Of a stretch of 64,000 nucleotides of DNA, positions 19,987-29,068 are shown piece by piece (within the stretch, counting starts at the first letter, position 1; each line of letters begins with the position of its first letter). Source of the DNA: Slackia piriformis YIT 12062 (GTDB taxonomy: Bacteria; Actinomycetota; Coriobacteriia; Coriobacteriales; Eggerthellaceae); NCBI RefSeq assembly GCF_000296445.1, contig NZ_JH815198.1, positions 126,501 to 190,500 on the forward strand, read 5' to 3'. The position numbers were made by a program, and so were the translations under genes. A model generated the notes under the pieces. The model had not been told where the DNA came from. It did no database searches and saw nothing but the letters and a program-made list of their open reading frames with translations.

Positions 19987-20841
19987 ATGAACAATTTCAG
20001 CGACGGAAAAATCTATCCTGAAGATCCTGTCTTTCTGCCTTCTGTGTTGGTGGATGTGGCGTCCGCTATGACACTTGGGGGAGATGCTTCCGAAACCGCA
20101 TCTTCCCAATTCCGCGGTGTTGTAGGAAAGAAGCCCAAGACGGCCGCTATTATTCTTGCAGGCGGCTCGGGAGAGCGCTTCGGTCACGAAGGCGGCAAGC
20201 AGCTGGTGGAAATTGCAGGTCGTCCTATTCTTTCGTGGTCCGTCGCGGCATTTGACGCCGTGGAGGATATCGGCATGATCGTGGTGGTGTGTCCGCCCGA
20301 TCGCACGGACGAATACCGCGAGCGCGCCATCGATCCGTTTGAGTTCGTGACGCCGCTTATTATGGCTCCCTCGGGAAGCTCTCGTCAGGAGAGCGCGTTT
20401 TCCGGCCTTGAATTCGTTCCCGAAGAGTACGAATACGTCATTTTGCATGACGGCGCACGTCCGCTTGTTTCCCCCGATCTGATCGCTCATACAATCAACA
20501 CGCTCAAGGGCATGGTGGATGCGGACGGAGCCATTGTGGCGACGCCTGCCGTGGACACGCTGAAGGTTGTCGAGAACAACTGCATCGTGGGGACGCCCGA
20601 CCGTCGCGTGTTCTGGAACGCCCAAACGCCGCAGGTTTTCCGCAGCGGCGTGTATCGCCGTGCTCATGCATCCGCTCTGCGCGATGGATTCGTGGGCACC
20701 GACGACGCCTCCTTGATTGAACGTCTGGGCGGCAAAGTGCTCGTGGTCGAGGGCAAGCGCGACAATATCAAGCTTACCGTGCCCGAGGATTATCTTATGC
20801 TCGCGGCGGCGGTCGATTCCTCTGGCCTCATGAAAGGATAG
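19987..20841 (+). CDS. ispD: 2-C-methyl-D-erythritol 4-phosphate cytidylyltransferase
   Basis: 284 residues from ATG 19987, with GGAGGAAAG upstream. After a 55-residue N-terminal extension not usual for IspD comes AAIILAGGSGERFG, then GKQLVEIAGRPIL and HDGARPLV, the nucleotide- and metal-binding motifs of the family. It transfers CMP to MEP in the non-mevalonate isoprenoid pathway. The next gene, ispF, starts 9 bases later, so the two are translated from one message. The N-terminal extension (to about residue 55) has no recognisable domain. Confidence 0.93.
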   Translation: MNNFSDGKIYPEDPVFLPSVLVDVASAMTLGGDASETASSQFRGVVGKKPKTAAIILAGGSGERFGHEGGKQLVEIAGRPILSWSVAAFDAVEDIGMIVVVCPPDRTDEYRERAIDPFEFVTPLIMAPSGSSRQESAFSGLEFVPEEYEYVILHDGARPLVSPDLIAHTINTLKGMVDADGAIVATPAVDTLKVVENNCIVGTPDRRVFWNAQTPQVFRSGVYRRAHASALRDGFVGTDDASLIERLGGKVLVVEGKRDNIKLTVPEDYLMLAAAVDSSGLMKG

Positions 20842-20850
20842 GGTGGCATA

Positions 20851-21360
20851 GTGACGAATGTTTCGCAGATGCGCGTTGGCTTGGGCTACGACGTCCATGC
20901 GTTCGCCGAAGGCCGCAAGCTCATTTTGGGCGGAGTCGAAATTCCCCATCACAAGGGACTGCTCGGGCACTCCGATGCCGATGTGCTTGCGCATGCTATT
21001 TCTGACGCTATTCTCGGTGCTGCGCGCGCAGGCGATATCGGCAAGCTTTTCCCGGATACCGACCCGGCGTATGCCGGCGCTGATTCTCTGAAACTTCTGG
21101 CAGAAGTTGCAGCGCACGTGCGCGGTCTTGGCTTCGAAATCGTGGATGTTGACAGCGTGATCGCCGCGCAGGCCCCCAAGCTTTCGCCCCATCGCGATGC
21201 CATGCGGGAAAACCTGGCGCGTGCCATAGGCGTTTCCGTGGACGCTGTGGGCGTGAAGGCTACCACTACGGAGCGTCTTGGCTTCGAGGGCCGCGAAGAA
21301 GGCATCTCGGCGCAGGCTGTGTGCCTTTTGGCGAAGAAGTGTAGCGAGCCGGCGGAATAG
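20851..21360 (+). CDS. ispF: 2-C-methyl-D-erythritol 2,4-cyclodiphosphate synthase
   Basis: 169 residues from GTG 20851; ATG 20869 ([12 protein letters not shown]) is the alternative. GYDVHAF and [19 protein letters not shown] supply the metal-binding Asp and His residues, and [18 protein letters not shown] is the family C-terminal signature. It cyclises CDP-ME-2-phosphate, releasing CMP. IspD and IspF sit side by side as in many genomes where they are even fused; IspE is not in the window. Confidence 0.95.
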   Translation: MTNVSQMRVGLGYDVHAFAEGRKLILGGVEIPHHKGLLGHSDADVLAHAISDAILGAARAGDIGKLFPDTDPAYAGADSLKLLAEVAAHVRGLGFEIVDVDSVIAAQAPKLSPHRDAMRENLARAIGVSVDAVGVKATTTERLGFEGREEGISAQAVCLLAKKCSEPAE

Positions 21361-21447
21361 GCCGGCGCATTTCGTTGCATCCAAGGGTGATGCACGGTTC
21401 GTTGAATAATGACGCTTCGGCGTTTTGAGAAGAAGAGGATTGCATCT

Positions 21448-22956
21448 ATGATTCGCATTTACGATACGCAGGCGCGCGCCAAGCGCGATTTCGTTCCCGC
21501 ACGCGAGGGCAAAGTGGGCATGTACGTATGCGGCCCTACGGTCTATAACTACATTCACATCGGCAATGCCCGCACGTTCATCAGCTTCGACACGGTTCGT
21601 CGTTACCTGGAATGGAGCGGTTACGACGTGACCTTCGTGCAAAACGTCACCGACGTCGATGACAAAATTATCACGAAGGCGAACGAAGAGGGCCGCACCG
21701 CCGCCGAAGTTGCCGCCGAATACACCGAGGCGTTCATCGCCGACATGCGCGCGGCCGGCGTTAAAGACCCCGATATCCGCCCGAAAGCCACCGAAGAGAT
21801 CGACGAGATGATCAAGCTCGTAGAGACCCTCATCGAGAAGGGCCATGCCTACGAGGTGGAGGGCGACGTGTATTTCAGCGTTCGTTCGTTCCCCGAATAC
21901 GGCAAGCTTTCCAACCGCAACATCGATGAGATGGAGGGCGGCCATCGCGAACTGCGCGCCGACGGCAAGGGTCTTGAAGACCGCAAGCGCGATCCCCTCG
22001 ATTTCGCCGTGTGGAAGGCCGCCAAACCGGGCGAGCCAAGCTGGGAAAGCCCCTGGGGCCAGGGTCGCCCGGGCTGGCATATCGAGTGCAGCGCTATGAG
22101 CCGCAAGTACTTGGGCATGCCGCTCGACATTCACGGCGGCGGTGCCGACCTGGCGTTCCCGCACCATGAGAACGAAATCGCTCAGAGCGAGGCGGCGTGT
22201 GGATGCACGTTCTCCAACTACTGGATGCACGGCGGCATGCTGCAGATCAACTCAGAGAAGATGTCCAAGAGCCTGGGCAACTTCCTTTTGCTGCGCGACG
22301 TGCTTAAGGAGTGCGACGCGCGTGTTTTGCGCATGCTTATGATGCAGACGCACTATCGCAGCCCGCTCGATTTCAGCAAAGAGCGCCTCGACGAGGCGGG
22401 CGCGTCGCTGGGTCGTTTGTGCTGCTGCATCGATCGCATGGATTGGCTGGCATCCCATCCTGATGAGAACGCCCCGGCGTTCGTTCCCGAAACCGAAGGG
22501 TTCACGTTCGAGAAAGCCGTCAAGAATGTCCGCGAGGCTTTCGCCGCCTCCATGGACGACGATTTCAATACCGCTGGCGCCTTGGGTGCTATCTTCGGAT
22601 TCGTTGGCGAAGTGAACGCGGCGCTCGGCACGGCGACGTTTGGGCCCGCCGATGTCGCCAATCTCGAATCCGTGCGCGATGTGATTATCGAGCTCATGGG
22701 CGTGTTGGGCATTGATGTGGCCCCCGCTAAGGCGGAAGTCGCATATCCCGCTGAGGTCGTGGACCTCGCCCGCGAAGTTGCGGGCTTCGAGGGCGAAGAC
22801 GCCGCGGAGGCGGTGGATGCTCTGCTCGAAGCACGAGCCGACGCACGTGCTGAGAAGAACTGGGCGGTGGCCGATGCCGTGCGCGACGGTTTGTGCGGCT
22901 TGGGCTTCACAATCGAGGACACCCCTCAGGGCGCGAAGGTTTCGTATAGCTGCTAG
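21448..22956 (+). CDS. cysS: Cysteinyl-tRNA synthetase
   Basis: 502 residues from ATG 21448 ([10 protein letters not shown]), with AAGAGGA 10 bases upstream. [18 protein letters not shown] contains a zinc-ligand Cys and the HIGH-like HIGN; further zinc ligands lie in WHIECSAMS and [16 protein letters not shown] near residue 270 is the KMSKS loop. Length and domain order are typical class I CysRS. It follows ispDF, a very common neighbourhood, and precedes rlmB after one small gene. Confidence 0.96.
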   Translation: MIRIYDTQARAKRDFVPAREGKVGMYVCGPTVYNYIHIGNARTFISFDTVRRYLEWSGYDVTFVQNVTDVDDKIITKANEEGRTAAEVAAEYTEAFIADMRAAGVKDPDIRPKATEEIDEMIKLVETLIEKGHAYEVEGDVYFSVRSFPEYGKLSNRNIDEMEGGHRELRADGKGLEDRKRDPLDFAVWKAAKPGEPSWESPWGQGRPGWHIECSAMSRKYLGMPLDIHGGGADLAFPHHENEIAQSEAACGCTFSNYWMHGGMLQINSEKMSKSLGNFLLLRDVLKECDARVLRMLMMQTHYRSPLDFSKERLDEAGASLGRLCCCIDRMDWLASHPDENAPAFVPETEGFTFEKAVKNVREAFAASMDDDFNTAGALGAIFGFVGEVNAALGTATFGPADVANLESVRDVIIELMGVLGIDVAPAKAEVAYPAEVVDLAREVAGFEGEDAAEAVDALLEARADARAEKNWAVADAVRDGLCGLGFTIEDTPQGAKVSYSC

Positions 22957-22995
22957 ACGGCGCGGCGTTTGTTGCCGCGATCGTCTTATCGGATG

Positions 22996-23029
22996 CGGGA
23001 CAGCGGGCAAAAGCCCCTGTCCCGTTTTT
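22996..23029 (+). terminator. Rho-independent terminator after cysS
   Basis: CGGGACAG pairs with CTGTCCCG, with an inner hairpin GGGC-AAAA-GCCC inside, followed by TTTTT. Confidence 0.9.
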
Positions 23030-23081
23030 ACGTGCGGTCTGAGGACGAGTACAATGGTGCAGCATAAAGAAAGGGGGCGCC

Positions 23082-23558
23082 ATGTCTCGTCCGCAGCGAA
23101 TGGTTAGTGAAGAGCGTGCAGTAGAGATTCTCGAAAAGACCCATTGGGGCGTTCTTTCTATGGTCGACGCTCAGGGAAGGCCGTACTCGACGGCGGTGAA
23201 TGCCGTGTACAGCCCGAAGGAGCACTGCCTGTATTTTCATTGTGCGCGCGAAGGAATGCGCTGGAAATGCTTGCATGACAACCCGTTCGTCAGGTACTTT
23301 GCCGTAGCAAACGAAACGATTGACGGCTCGCGCATCACCACGTATTACGAAAGCGTCGCCGTTGACGGCAGGGCGCGTTTCCTCGAAGACGAGGACGAGG
23401 TTCGTCGCACGATTGCTTTTCTGACGGAGCGTCTTGCTCCTGGGGAAATCGAGCGTCAACCGAACATCCTGGGGGCATGCGTCAAGCAGGTTGCCATGGT
23501 GCGTATTGATATCGAATCGCTCAGTGCGAAAGTGAATGAGAGACAAAAGAATGGCTGA
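23082..23558 (+). CDS. Pyridoxamine 5'-phosphate oxidase-fold flavoprotein (NimA-like)
   Basis: 158 residues, with AAAGGGGG before ATG 23082. The pattern MVSEERAVEILEKTHWGVLSMVDAQGRPYSTAVNAVY, then YFHCAREGMRWKCL, is typical of the split-barrel FMN-binding family that includes 5-nitroimidazole reductases NimA-J. Such proteins bind FMN or heme and some reduce nitro groups; resistance to metronidazole cannot be inferred. A C-terminal 20 residues overlap the start of rlmB by 8 bases, so the two genes are translationally coupled. Confidence 0.8.
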   Translation: MSRPQRMVSEERAVEILEKTHWGVLSMVDAQGRPYSTAVNAVYSPKEHCLYFHCAREGMRWKCLHDNPFVRYFAVANETIDGSRITTYYESVAVDGRARFLEDEDEVRRTIAFLTERLAPGEIERQPNILGACVKQVAMVRIDIESLSAKVNERQKNG

Positions 23559-24312
23559 TTACATAGAAGGAAAACGTCCGGTCATCGAGGCGCTTCGTGC
23601 GCAGATGCCCATGAAGTGCGTCATGTTGGCGGATAATCTCCAGCAAGACGGACAGGTCAAAGACATCCTGCGCAAGGCACGCCAGTTCAACGTGCCGGTG
23701 AAAACCGTCACGCGTCGTAAGCTCGACGATATGAGCGAGCGCGGTAGCCACCAGGGCGTCATGGCCCAGGCGCTTCCGTACCCGTATTCCAGCTTCAAAG
23801 AGATTCTGCGCGGTGCGGAGAAACATGCTGAAGAGCACGACGGCAATGCGCTCATTATGGTGCTTGACCATATCACCGATGCAGGAAACCTCGGCGCCAT
23901 CGCTCGATCGGCGGAAATCGTAGGCGCGTCGGGCGTCATCATCCCGAACAAGCGCAGCGCCCATGTTACGGCGGCTACGTACAAAAGCTCGGCGGGAGCC
24001 ATCAACCATATCAAGTGCGCCCAGGTTTCCAATATTGCCCAGACGCTCGAGCGTCTGAAGACCGAGGGTTATTGGGTTGCAGGAGCGAGCGAAGAGGCGC
24101 ACTACACGGTCTGGGAAGCTCCGCTGCATGGCAAGATCGCCCTGGTCATGGGTAACGAAGGCGAGGGCTTGTCCCGCCTGACTCTTGAAAGCTGCGATTT
24201 TCTGACCAGGCTTCCGCAGGAGGGCAAGGTTGGCTCCCTCAACGTGGCGCAGGCTGCTACGGCCATCATGTACGAATGGATGCGCCAGAGCACGGTCAAA
24301 GCGCAGGGCTAG
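23551..24312 (+). CDS. rlmB: 23S rRNA 2'-O-ribose methyltransferase RlmB/TrmH family
   Basis: 253 residues from ATG 23551, overlapping the end of the preceding gene. An N-terminal L30e-like substrate-binding domain (YIEGKRPVIEAL to GSHQGVMAQ) precedes the SPOUT knot with motifs VLDHITDAGNLGAIARSAE, IALVMGNEGEGLSRL and PQEGKVGSLNVAQAATAIMYE. These bind S-adenosylmethionine. The RlmB subgroup methylates G2251 of 23S rRNA in E. coli numbering. Its position after cysS and before the NYN gene matches the conserved cysS-(mrnC)-rlmB-yacP cluster of Gram-positive bacteria. Confidence 0.92.
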   Translation: MADYIEGKRPVIEALRAQMPMKCVMLADNLQQDGQVKDILRKARQFNVPVKTVTRRKLDDMSERGSHQGVMAQALPYPYSSFKEILRGAEKHAEEHDGNALIMVLDHITDAGNLGAIARSAEIVGASGVIIPNKRSAHVTAATYKSSAGAINHIKCAQVSNIAQTLERLKTEGYWVAGASEEAHYTVWEAPLHGKIALVMGNEGEGLSRLTLESCDFLTRLPQEGKVGSLNVAQAATAIMYEWMRQSTVKAQG

Positions 24313-24322
24313 GCGCATTCAG

Positions 24323-24871
24323 ATGGCTCGTGCAAGAAGGAGGCTTCTCATCGTAGACGGATACAACGTGCTGCGAAGCGGCTCGCGGTATCGGTGTCTG
24401 CGCGATGCGGGGCCGAACCCTGATTATGCTGACGATGCGTTCAATAGGGCTCGTGAAGCCCTGATTAACGACGTGGTGGCGTACGCCGGCCGCGATTGCG
24501 ATGCTGTTGTTGTTTTCGACGGAGGTCGTAATCAGTTCTCCGACGGTTCTGTCGAACGTGTCGGCGGCGTGCGCATCATGTTTTCACGAGCGGGGGATTC
24601 GGCGGACAAGGTCATAGAGAAGCTGAGCCGCGATGCGCGCGAACGTGGCATCGAAACCATGGTGGTGACCAGCGATGCCACTATCCAGAATACGGTCTTC
24701 GGTTTGGGAGTCGATCGCATGAGCGCCAATGGGTTTAGCCATGCGGTCGAGGTGAACCATCAAGAATACGAGCTCGATGAAACGCCTCGCCCTGCGGTTA
24801 AAAACACCGTGAGCGATCGGCTTGCCCCATCTGTTCGTGCGAAACTTGCCGCCCTGAGGGATTCTCTGTAG
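24323..24871 (+). CDS. NYN-domain RNase, YacP/Rae1 family
   Basis: 182 residues from ATG 24323 (MARARRRLLIVDGYNVLRSG). The start of the NYN (PIN-like) fold, LLIVDGYNVL, is followed by acidic residues in VVVFDGGRNQ and VVTSDATIQN that would form the metal site. This is the YacP family; Bacillus YacP (Rae1) is a ribosome-dependent mRNA endonuclease. It starts 10 bases after rlmB, so it shares the transcript. The ribosome site is poor (AGG), consistent with coupling. Confidence 0.85.
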   Translation: MARARRRLLIVDGYNVLRSGSRYRCLRDAGPNPDYADDAFNRAREALINDVVAYAGRDCDAVVVFDGGRNQFSDGSVERVGGVRIMFSRAGDSADKVIEKLSRDARERGIETMVVTSDATIQNTVFGLGVDRMSANGFSHAVEVNHQEYELDETPRPAVKNTVSDRLAPSVRAKLAALRDSL

Positions 24872-25046
24872 CGTCGGACAGCGCGTCTTTTTCGTTCTAT
24901 TTTATGCGTCTTGCCGTGGCCTTTTCTTCCGGTATGACTTGCGCGAGGTGGATCGTTTAGGGCAATTCTTGGTTTTGGCGCAATGATTGACCGATATAAG
25001 CGCAGGTAGATTGCGTTTTCAGAAGAAAGGCAACCTCGTTCGCGCA

Positions 25047-25075
25047 TTGTTCAGCGCAAGGGCATGGGATACAAT
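25047..25075 (+). promoter_or_regulatory. Sigma-A type promoter for rlmH
   Basis: -35 TTGTTC (25047-25052), a 17-base spacer and -10 TACAAT (25070-25075). The rlmH start is 50 bases downstream. Confidence 0.6.
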
Positions 25076-25124
25076 AACAAGTTACATGGCTCTGCGAAAG
25101 TTTTATCGAAAGGGGGTGCCGGGC

Positions 25125-25595
25125 ATGAAGATTCACGTTATAGCGGTCGGTAAGCTGAAGGAAAAGTTCTGGGTAGATGCTTGCGCCGAATACGTTAAAC
25201 GCTTGAAGGCGTACGCGAAAGTAACGGTTCAGGAGATTCCCGATCGCGACCCTGCGAAAAGCGGCGGCGAGGAGGGCGCTCGCAGGATCGAGGGCAAAGG
25301 CATCCTCGAGGCTCTGCCCGAGCATTCCCACGTTATTCTTCTCGATGTGGGCGGAAAGCAACTTTCAAGCGAAGGCATCGCCGCCCGCATGGATGCGCTT
25401 ATGCTCTCCGGTGTAAGCGACATTACGTTTGTCGTCGGCGGATCGGGCGGTGTGAGCCGCGGTGTGTACGATTTTGCGGACGAGCACCTATCGTTCGGCA
25501 AAATCACGCTTCCGCATAATCTTGCACGCGTGGTGCTTCTAGAGCAGATATATCGCGCGTTCAAAATCAGCCGCGGAGAGCCCTACCATAAATAG
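25125..25595 (+). CDS. rlmH: 23S rRNA (pseudouridine1915-N3)-methyltransferase RlmH
   Basis: 156 residues from ATG 25125 (MKIHVIAVGKLKEKFW), with AAAGGGGG 7 bases upstream. The SPOUT-fold features VILLDVGGKQLSSE and FVVGGSGGVSRGV plus the C-terminal LLEQIYRAFKISRGEPYHK identify RlmH (YbeA), which methylates pseudouridine 1915 in helix 69 of 23S rRNA. Length matches the family. It has its own promoter and terminator. Confidence 0.95.
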   Translation: MKIHVIAVGKLKEKFWVDACAEYVKRLKAYAKVTVQEIPDRDPAKSGGEEGARRIEGKGILEALPEHSHVILLDVGGKQLSSEGIAARMDALMLSGVSDITFVVGGSGGVSRGVYDFADEHLSFGKITLPHNLARVVLLEQIYRAFKISRGEPYHK

Positions 25596-25620
25596 AGCTT
25601 TCACGATATAAGCAATATGG

Positions 25621-25671
25621 GCGAACCAGGTTTCCAGCATGCCGCTTGGAGGCCTGGTTCGCTTTCTCTTT
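25621..25671 (+). terminator. Rho-independent terminator after rlmH
   Basis: GCGAACCAGG pairs with CCTGGTTCGC, with an inner TCCA/TGGA pairing, followed by TTTCTCTTT. The rest of the gap to 25918 holds no gene I can support; a TATGAT at 25857-25862 may be the -10 of the next gene. Confidence 0.85.
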
Positions 25672-25918
25672 CCCAAATGCGGTGTGGGTTGTTTTGCCGA
25701 AGACACGGGTTGACCGAAATCGGCTGAGTTGTCGGACGTTTTCGTCTTTGAACGAGTTGGTGCCGGATGCCTTGGCATCGTTTGTCCAGACACGTTCGAA
25801 GGTTTTCCGGCCTCCGCTTTTTCGATGCATATCAAAAGCGTGGGCGCGCTTTTTCGTATGATGGCCGAATAACAATTTCAGCGGAGCGCATGCTCTGTTT
25901 TTACCATAAGGAGTTTGT

Positions 25919-27778
25919 ATGACTGCTCGAAAAAAAGACGAACCTCGCATGTCCGCCGAGGACCGTCTTTCCATATACGGCATTTTGAAAAAGAACTTTT
26001 CTTTCGATGAGGATTACCCCCTTGCCAATCTTGGTTGGTGTTTTGTTCGCGAGGGAATCAACAAGGAAGACTACGGCTTTCTGAAGCTTAAGGCGATGCT
26101 TGAGGAGATGGTCGATTTCGTAAGCACTTCCACGAAGGAAATCGGGGGAGTGTCGCAGTCGATGTTTGCTCTTCATGAGTTCGCTCCGTTCGAAGAAAAG
26201 CTTGCGGAAGAGGACGAATCGGAGGATACGCAGGAAGGCGCTTCTGGTTCCGAAGAGAAGCCGGAAGCATCCGAAGCGTCTTCCGATGCGGAAAAGGACA
26301 ACAAGCAGAGTTTTTCAGAAGTTATTGCTGATGAAGAAAAGTGTAAAAAAGAAACTAACACTAAAAGCAACAGTAATAAAAAAATAGAAACTAGAAGTGA
26401 AAAAGAAATAAGCGCCGAATCAAGCCCTGAAAATGCAAAGGGAGATAAAGAGGGAAAAGATAGCAAAAAAGTTTCAGCTACTAAAGATGAAAATGATTCT
26501 AAAGATAAAAATGGAATCAGAAGCGAAAAAGCAACAAACAACAAAAATGAATCTAACAATAAAAAAGTAGCTAAGGAACAAAAAGATACTAAAGAGGCTA
26601 AGAAAACAGATGAGGATGCAGGAAGTAAGGGCGATCGTCGTTCGTCTGTAGCCGCTTTGCCCTCGCCAGCGCAGGGCGAAATAGCTCCGTCGCGCCGTTT
26701 GGAATCTTCCAAGGGCTCTTCGTCGAAGCAGAAAACGAGGTCTTCCTCGAAGCCTGCTTCACGTTCCCAGGCCGTCTCGCGCGCATCGGGGGATAGGCCT
26801 CGGCGACGCGTTATTCCCGGCAAAGCTCTCGAGCGTTTCGGCTATCTTGGAACATGGCCCGAGTTCCTCCGCACGCTTGCCAATCTGGCGCTCGATGAGC
26901 CGTGGGATTTCTGCAATCAAGACATCGGCGAGGCAACGCGTAAGTACGACATCCTCCACAACTACATCCGCTATACGTTCTACCGTCTGACCCTCGAGGA
27001 CAAGATAGGCTTTTCGTCGGACGAGGATTTCGCCGTGTTCAATACCGGTCTGGTGGATAGACATTATGAGGACATCTATGCATGCTTTGAGCCTTCCGAT
27101 CCCGAGCGCCCCGAAGAGGCTCGTTATGCGTGGTCGTTTGCAGGCTTTTGCACGGCCGGTACAGGAAGGCTCGGCAAGCGACTGGTTCGCGAGCTTAGCC
27201 CGCTTCCTCAGCCGGCGAGCTATCTTGAACGCAAGGAGGACCTGCTGTTCGACCTCGATCGAGAGGTTGTTTGCGATGTCCATCACATTGTTGTAGACAA
27301 CGTGCACAGACTGCCGGTGAATTTCCTGCGCGATGAGCTTGCCTCTTCCCAGGAATGCCTCGGTATTCTTGCCGGTATTGAGGATTTGACGGACGGCGCG
27401 CGCGGCGATAGGTTCGAGAAACTGCGTATTGTCATCGAGAACGACACGCGTCTCTTCAACAGGCTGAGCACGAGCATCAATGCCGCCATCGATGTCGCGA
27501 AGCGTCAGGTCCGTTGGAATTACAAGACCGCTGTTCCTGCGTATTACCCGCGTACGAACAGCATGAACCTGCTGCTTCCGCTCATTCTCACCGATTCGCC
27601 GACGCCGGACGTGGCACTTGTCGTTGAGTTGCAGAAATCGGGGAATTACCAGGGGCAGACCGTGGTCACCATGGCTCAGGCTTACAGGGATGCGCGCCTG
27701 CTGTGCCGCCCCTACATCGATTGGCTTTCTCCGGCTTCGATTATCGACGCCGCCGAAGAGGAAGACGAAGAGGAATAA
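25919..27778 (+). CDS. LOTUS/OST-HTH-like plus DUF3825 protein with AT-rich charged linker
   Basis: 619 residues; AAGGAG lies 7 bases before ATG 25919. Residues about 12-80 (YPLANLGWCFVREGIN then DYGFLKLKAMLEEM) resemble the OST-HTH/LOTUS winged helix, an RNA-binding fold. Residues about 85-300 are disordered: first acidic, then Lys/Glu/Asn/Ser-rich, then Ser/Arg-rich. Residues about 305-615 (FGYLGTWPEFLRTLANLA, NYIRYTFYRLTLEDKIGF, VFNTGLVDRHYEDIYACF) match DUF3825 as I remember it. The DNA for 26341-26580 is 72 G/C in 240 (30%), against nearly 60% in flanks. RNA metabolism is a reasonable guess; the function is not known. The phosphoesterase gene starts 3 bases after its stop. Confidence 0.65.
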   Translation: MTARKKDEPRMSAEDRLSIYGILKKNFSFDEDYPLANLGWCFVREGINKEDYGFLKLKAMLEEMVDFVSTSTKEIGGVSQSMFALHEFAPFEEKLAEEDESEDTQEGASGSEEKPEASEASSDAEKDNKQSFSEVIADEEKCKKETNTKSNSNKKIETRSEKEISAESSPENAKGDKEGKDSKKVSATKDENDSKDKNGIRSEKATNNKNESNNKKVAKEQKDTKEAKKTDEDAGSKGDRRSSVAALPSPAQGEIAPSRRLESSKGSSSKQKTRSSSKPASRSQAVSRASGDRPRRRVIPGKALERFGYLGTWPEFLRTLANLALDEPWDFCNQDIGEATRKYDILHNYIRYTFYRLTLEDKIGFSSDEDFAVFNTGLVDRHYEDIYACFEPSDPERPEEARYAWSFAGFCTAGTGRLGKRLVRELSPLPQPASYLERKEDLLFDLDREVVCDVHHIVVDNVHRLPVNFLRDELASSQECLGILAGIEDLTDGARGDRFEKLRIVIENDTRLFNRLSTSINAAIDVAKRQVRWNYKTAVPAYYPRTNSMNLLLPLILTDSPTPDVALVVELQKSGNYQGQTVVTMAQAYRDARLLCRPYIDWLSPASIIDAAEEEDEEE

Positions 27779-27781
27779 GGC

Positions 27782-28333
27782 ATGGATTCCAACACTGCTG
27801 CATCCTGCACATCATCGGATCGCGGATCCTTTCTGGTAGGGATCCTTTCGGACACGCATGGAACGTTGCCGCGATCGGCCTATGCGGAGCTTGCGGATTG
27901 CGACCACATCATTCACGCGGGCGATATCTGCGGCCCCGATATTCTGGCGGAGCTTGAAACGCTGGCGCCCGTGGCGGCGGTTTTGGGCAACAACGATTAT
28001 CGGGAATATGGCGCCGCGGTGGACAAGTTTGCCTCGGTGAAGATGGCGGGAGTGTCGTTCCTGGTGACGCACAAGCCCGATGATTTGGAGCGCGCTCTTC
28101 GCGGCTGTACGTCGGCGCTTCAGCCGGGCGATCCTGTTCCTGATGTCGTGGTGCATGGGCATACGCATATCCCGCGTGTCGTGAAAGGCAAGGCCGCCCG
28201 TCCTGCGACGTTGCTTGTTTGTCCCGGTTCGGTTACACGTCCACGGGGCGGTTCTTCGCCCACGGTGGCAAAGCTTGCGCTCTGCGACGGCGTGGTGAAA
28301 AGCGCGCGCCTGGTCGAATTGACGCGCGACTAG
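27782..28333 (+). CDS. YfcE/MJ0936-type metallophosphoesterase
   Basis: 183 residues, starting 3 bases after the upstream stop. ILSDTHGTLP, IIHAGDICG, VLGNNDYREY, THKPDD and VVHGHTHIP are the five metal-binding blocks of calcineurin-like phosphodiesterases of the YfcE/YsnB group, which hydrolyse phosphodiesters with two divalent metals. The natural substrate is not predictable. Tight linkage suggests an operon with the LOTUS-like/DUF3825 gene. A 20-residue Ser/Thr-rich N-terminus precedes the fold. Confidence 0.85.
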   Translation: MDSNTAASCTSSDRGSFLVGILSDTHGTLPRSAYAELADCDHIIHAGDICGPDILAELETLAPVAAVLGNNDYREYGAAVDKFASVKMAGVSFLVTHKPDDLERALRGCTSALQPGDPVPDVVVHGHTHIPRVVKGKAARPATLLVCPGSVTRPRGGSSPTVAKLALCDGVVKSARLVELTRD

Positions 28334-28392
28334 ATGCCCGGAAGCCTTGTTCCAAGGCGTTTTCACGAAGCGAATGAAGACAGGAGTTCCCT

Positions 28393-28836
28393 ATGAAGCT
28401 CGATACTGCTGAAGTGCAGGAGATTATCGCTAATGACCCCCATATGCTGCTTGTCGACGTACGCGGCAAAGAAGATTTCGATGCTGGGCATATTCCCGGC
28501 GCCGGGTGCATGCCCGCCGAAGAGATGCTCGATTGCCTTTACGACGAGGCGCTTGGCGAGCGCGGACTGGATGCTATCGCGAACATGCGCGGCATGGAGC
28601 TTTCCGATGACGCATCGGTCATCCTGCTCTATAGCGGCCATGGAGAGCGCAGTGCGCAGGTGCTGCAGCACATGGAAGCGATCGGCTACGTGAACGTCTA
28701 CGACGCCGGCGCTCTTGACGAATGGCCTTACGACGTGGTGACCACTGCGGAAGAGCAGGCTGTGGCGGCGGCGCTTGCGGCGTCCGACGTTGTTGCACAT
28801 GGGGGCGGCTGCGGTTGCGGCCACGACCACGACTGA
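28393..28836 (+). CDS. Rhodanese-fold protein lacking the catalytic cysteine, with Cys/His tail
   Basis: 147 residues, with AGGAG before ATG 28393. LLVDVRGKEDFDAGHIPGA is the rhodanese N-terminal signature, and the active-site loop reads LLYSGHGERSAQV: the position normally held by Cys (YCxxGxRS) is Ser. The C-terminus ends GGGCGCGHDHD, a likely metal-binding tail. Loss of the cysteine argues against sulfurtransferase activity; such domains can bind anions or act as regulatory modules. It lies 59 bases after the phosphoesterase and ends before a bidirectional terminator. Confidence 0.8.
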   Translation: MKLDTAEVQEIIANDPHMLLVDVRGKEDFDAGHIPGAGCMPAEEMLDCLYDEALGERGLDAIANMRGMELSDDASVILLYSGHGERSAQVLQHMEAIGYVNVYDAGALDEWPYDVVTTAEEQAVAAALAASDVVAHGGGCGCGHDHD

Positions 28837-28930
28837 GCATGCGAAGGCAATCGTGCGTATTTTGGCGCTTGCAACTGCTAAAGGAACTACAGGTGTTTGA
28901 TTTGCGCGCGTGCACGGTGTGAAAACGAAA

Positions 28931-28968
28931 AACGAGGTAGTCCGCGCAAGGCGGGCTTCCTCGTTTTT
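28931..28968. terminator. Bidirectional Rho-independent terminator
   Basis: AACGAGG pairs with CCTCGTT, with inner CCGC/GCGG pairing; there is a TTTTT on the plus side and an A-run (T-run on the minus strand) before it. It serves the rhodanese gene (+) and the convergent flavoprotein gene (-). Confidence 0.85.
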
Positions 28969-29068
28969 GGTATGCCGTTCAATTACGACGTTTTTTCGTT
29001 TCCGGCAGCTTGGACGACGCATGGACGGGCGAAAGCCTTGTTCGTCCATGCGTCGAGAGGAGGGGCTG

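Noticed and set aside
19678-22230. Open frame of 850 codons on the minus strand across ispD-ispF-cysS
   Set aside because: Antisense shadow spanning three real genes; GC-rich third positions keep the opposite frame open.
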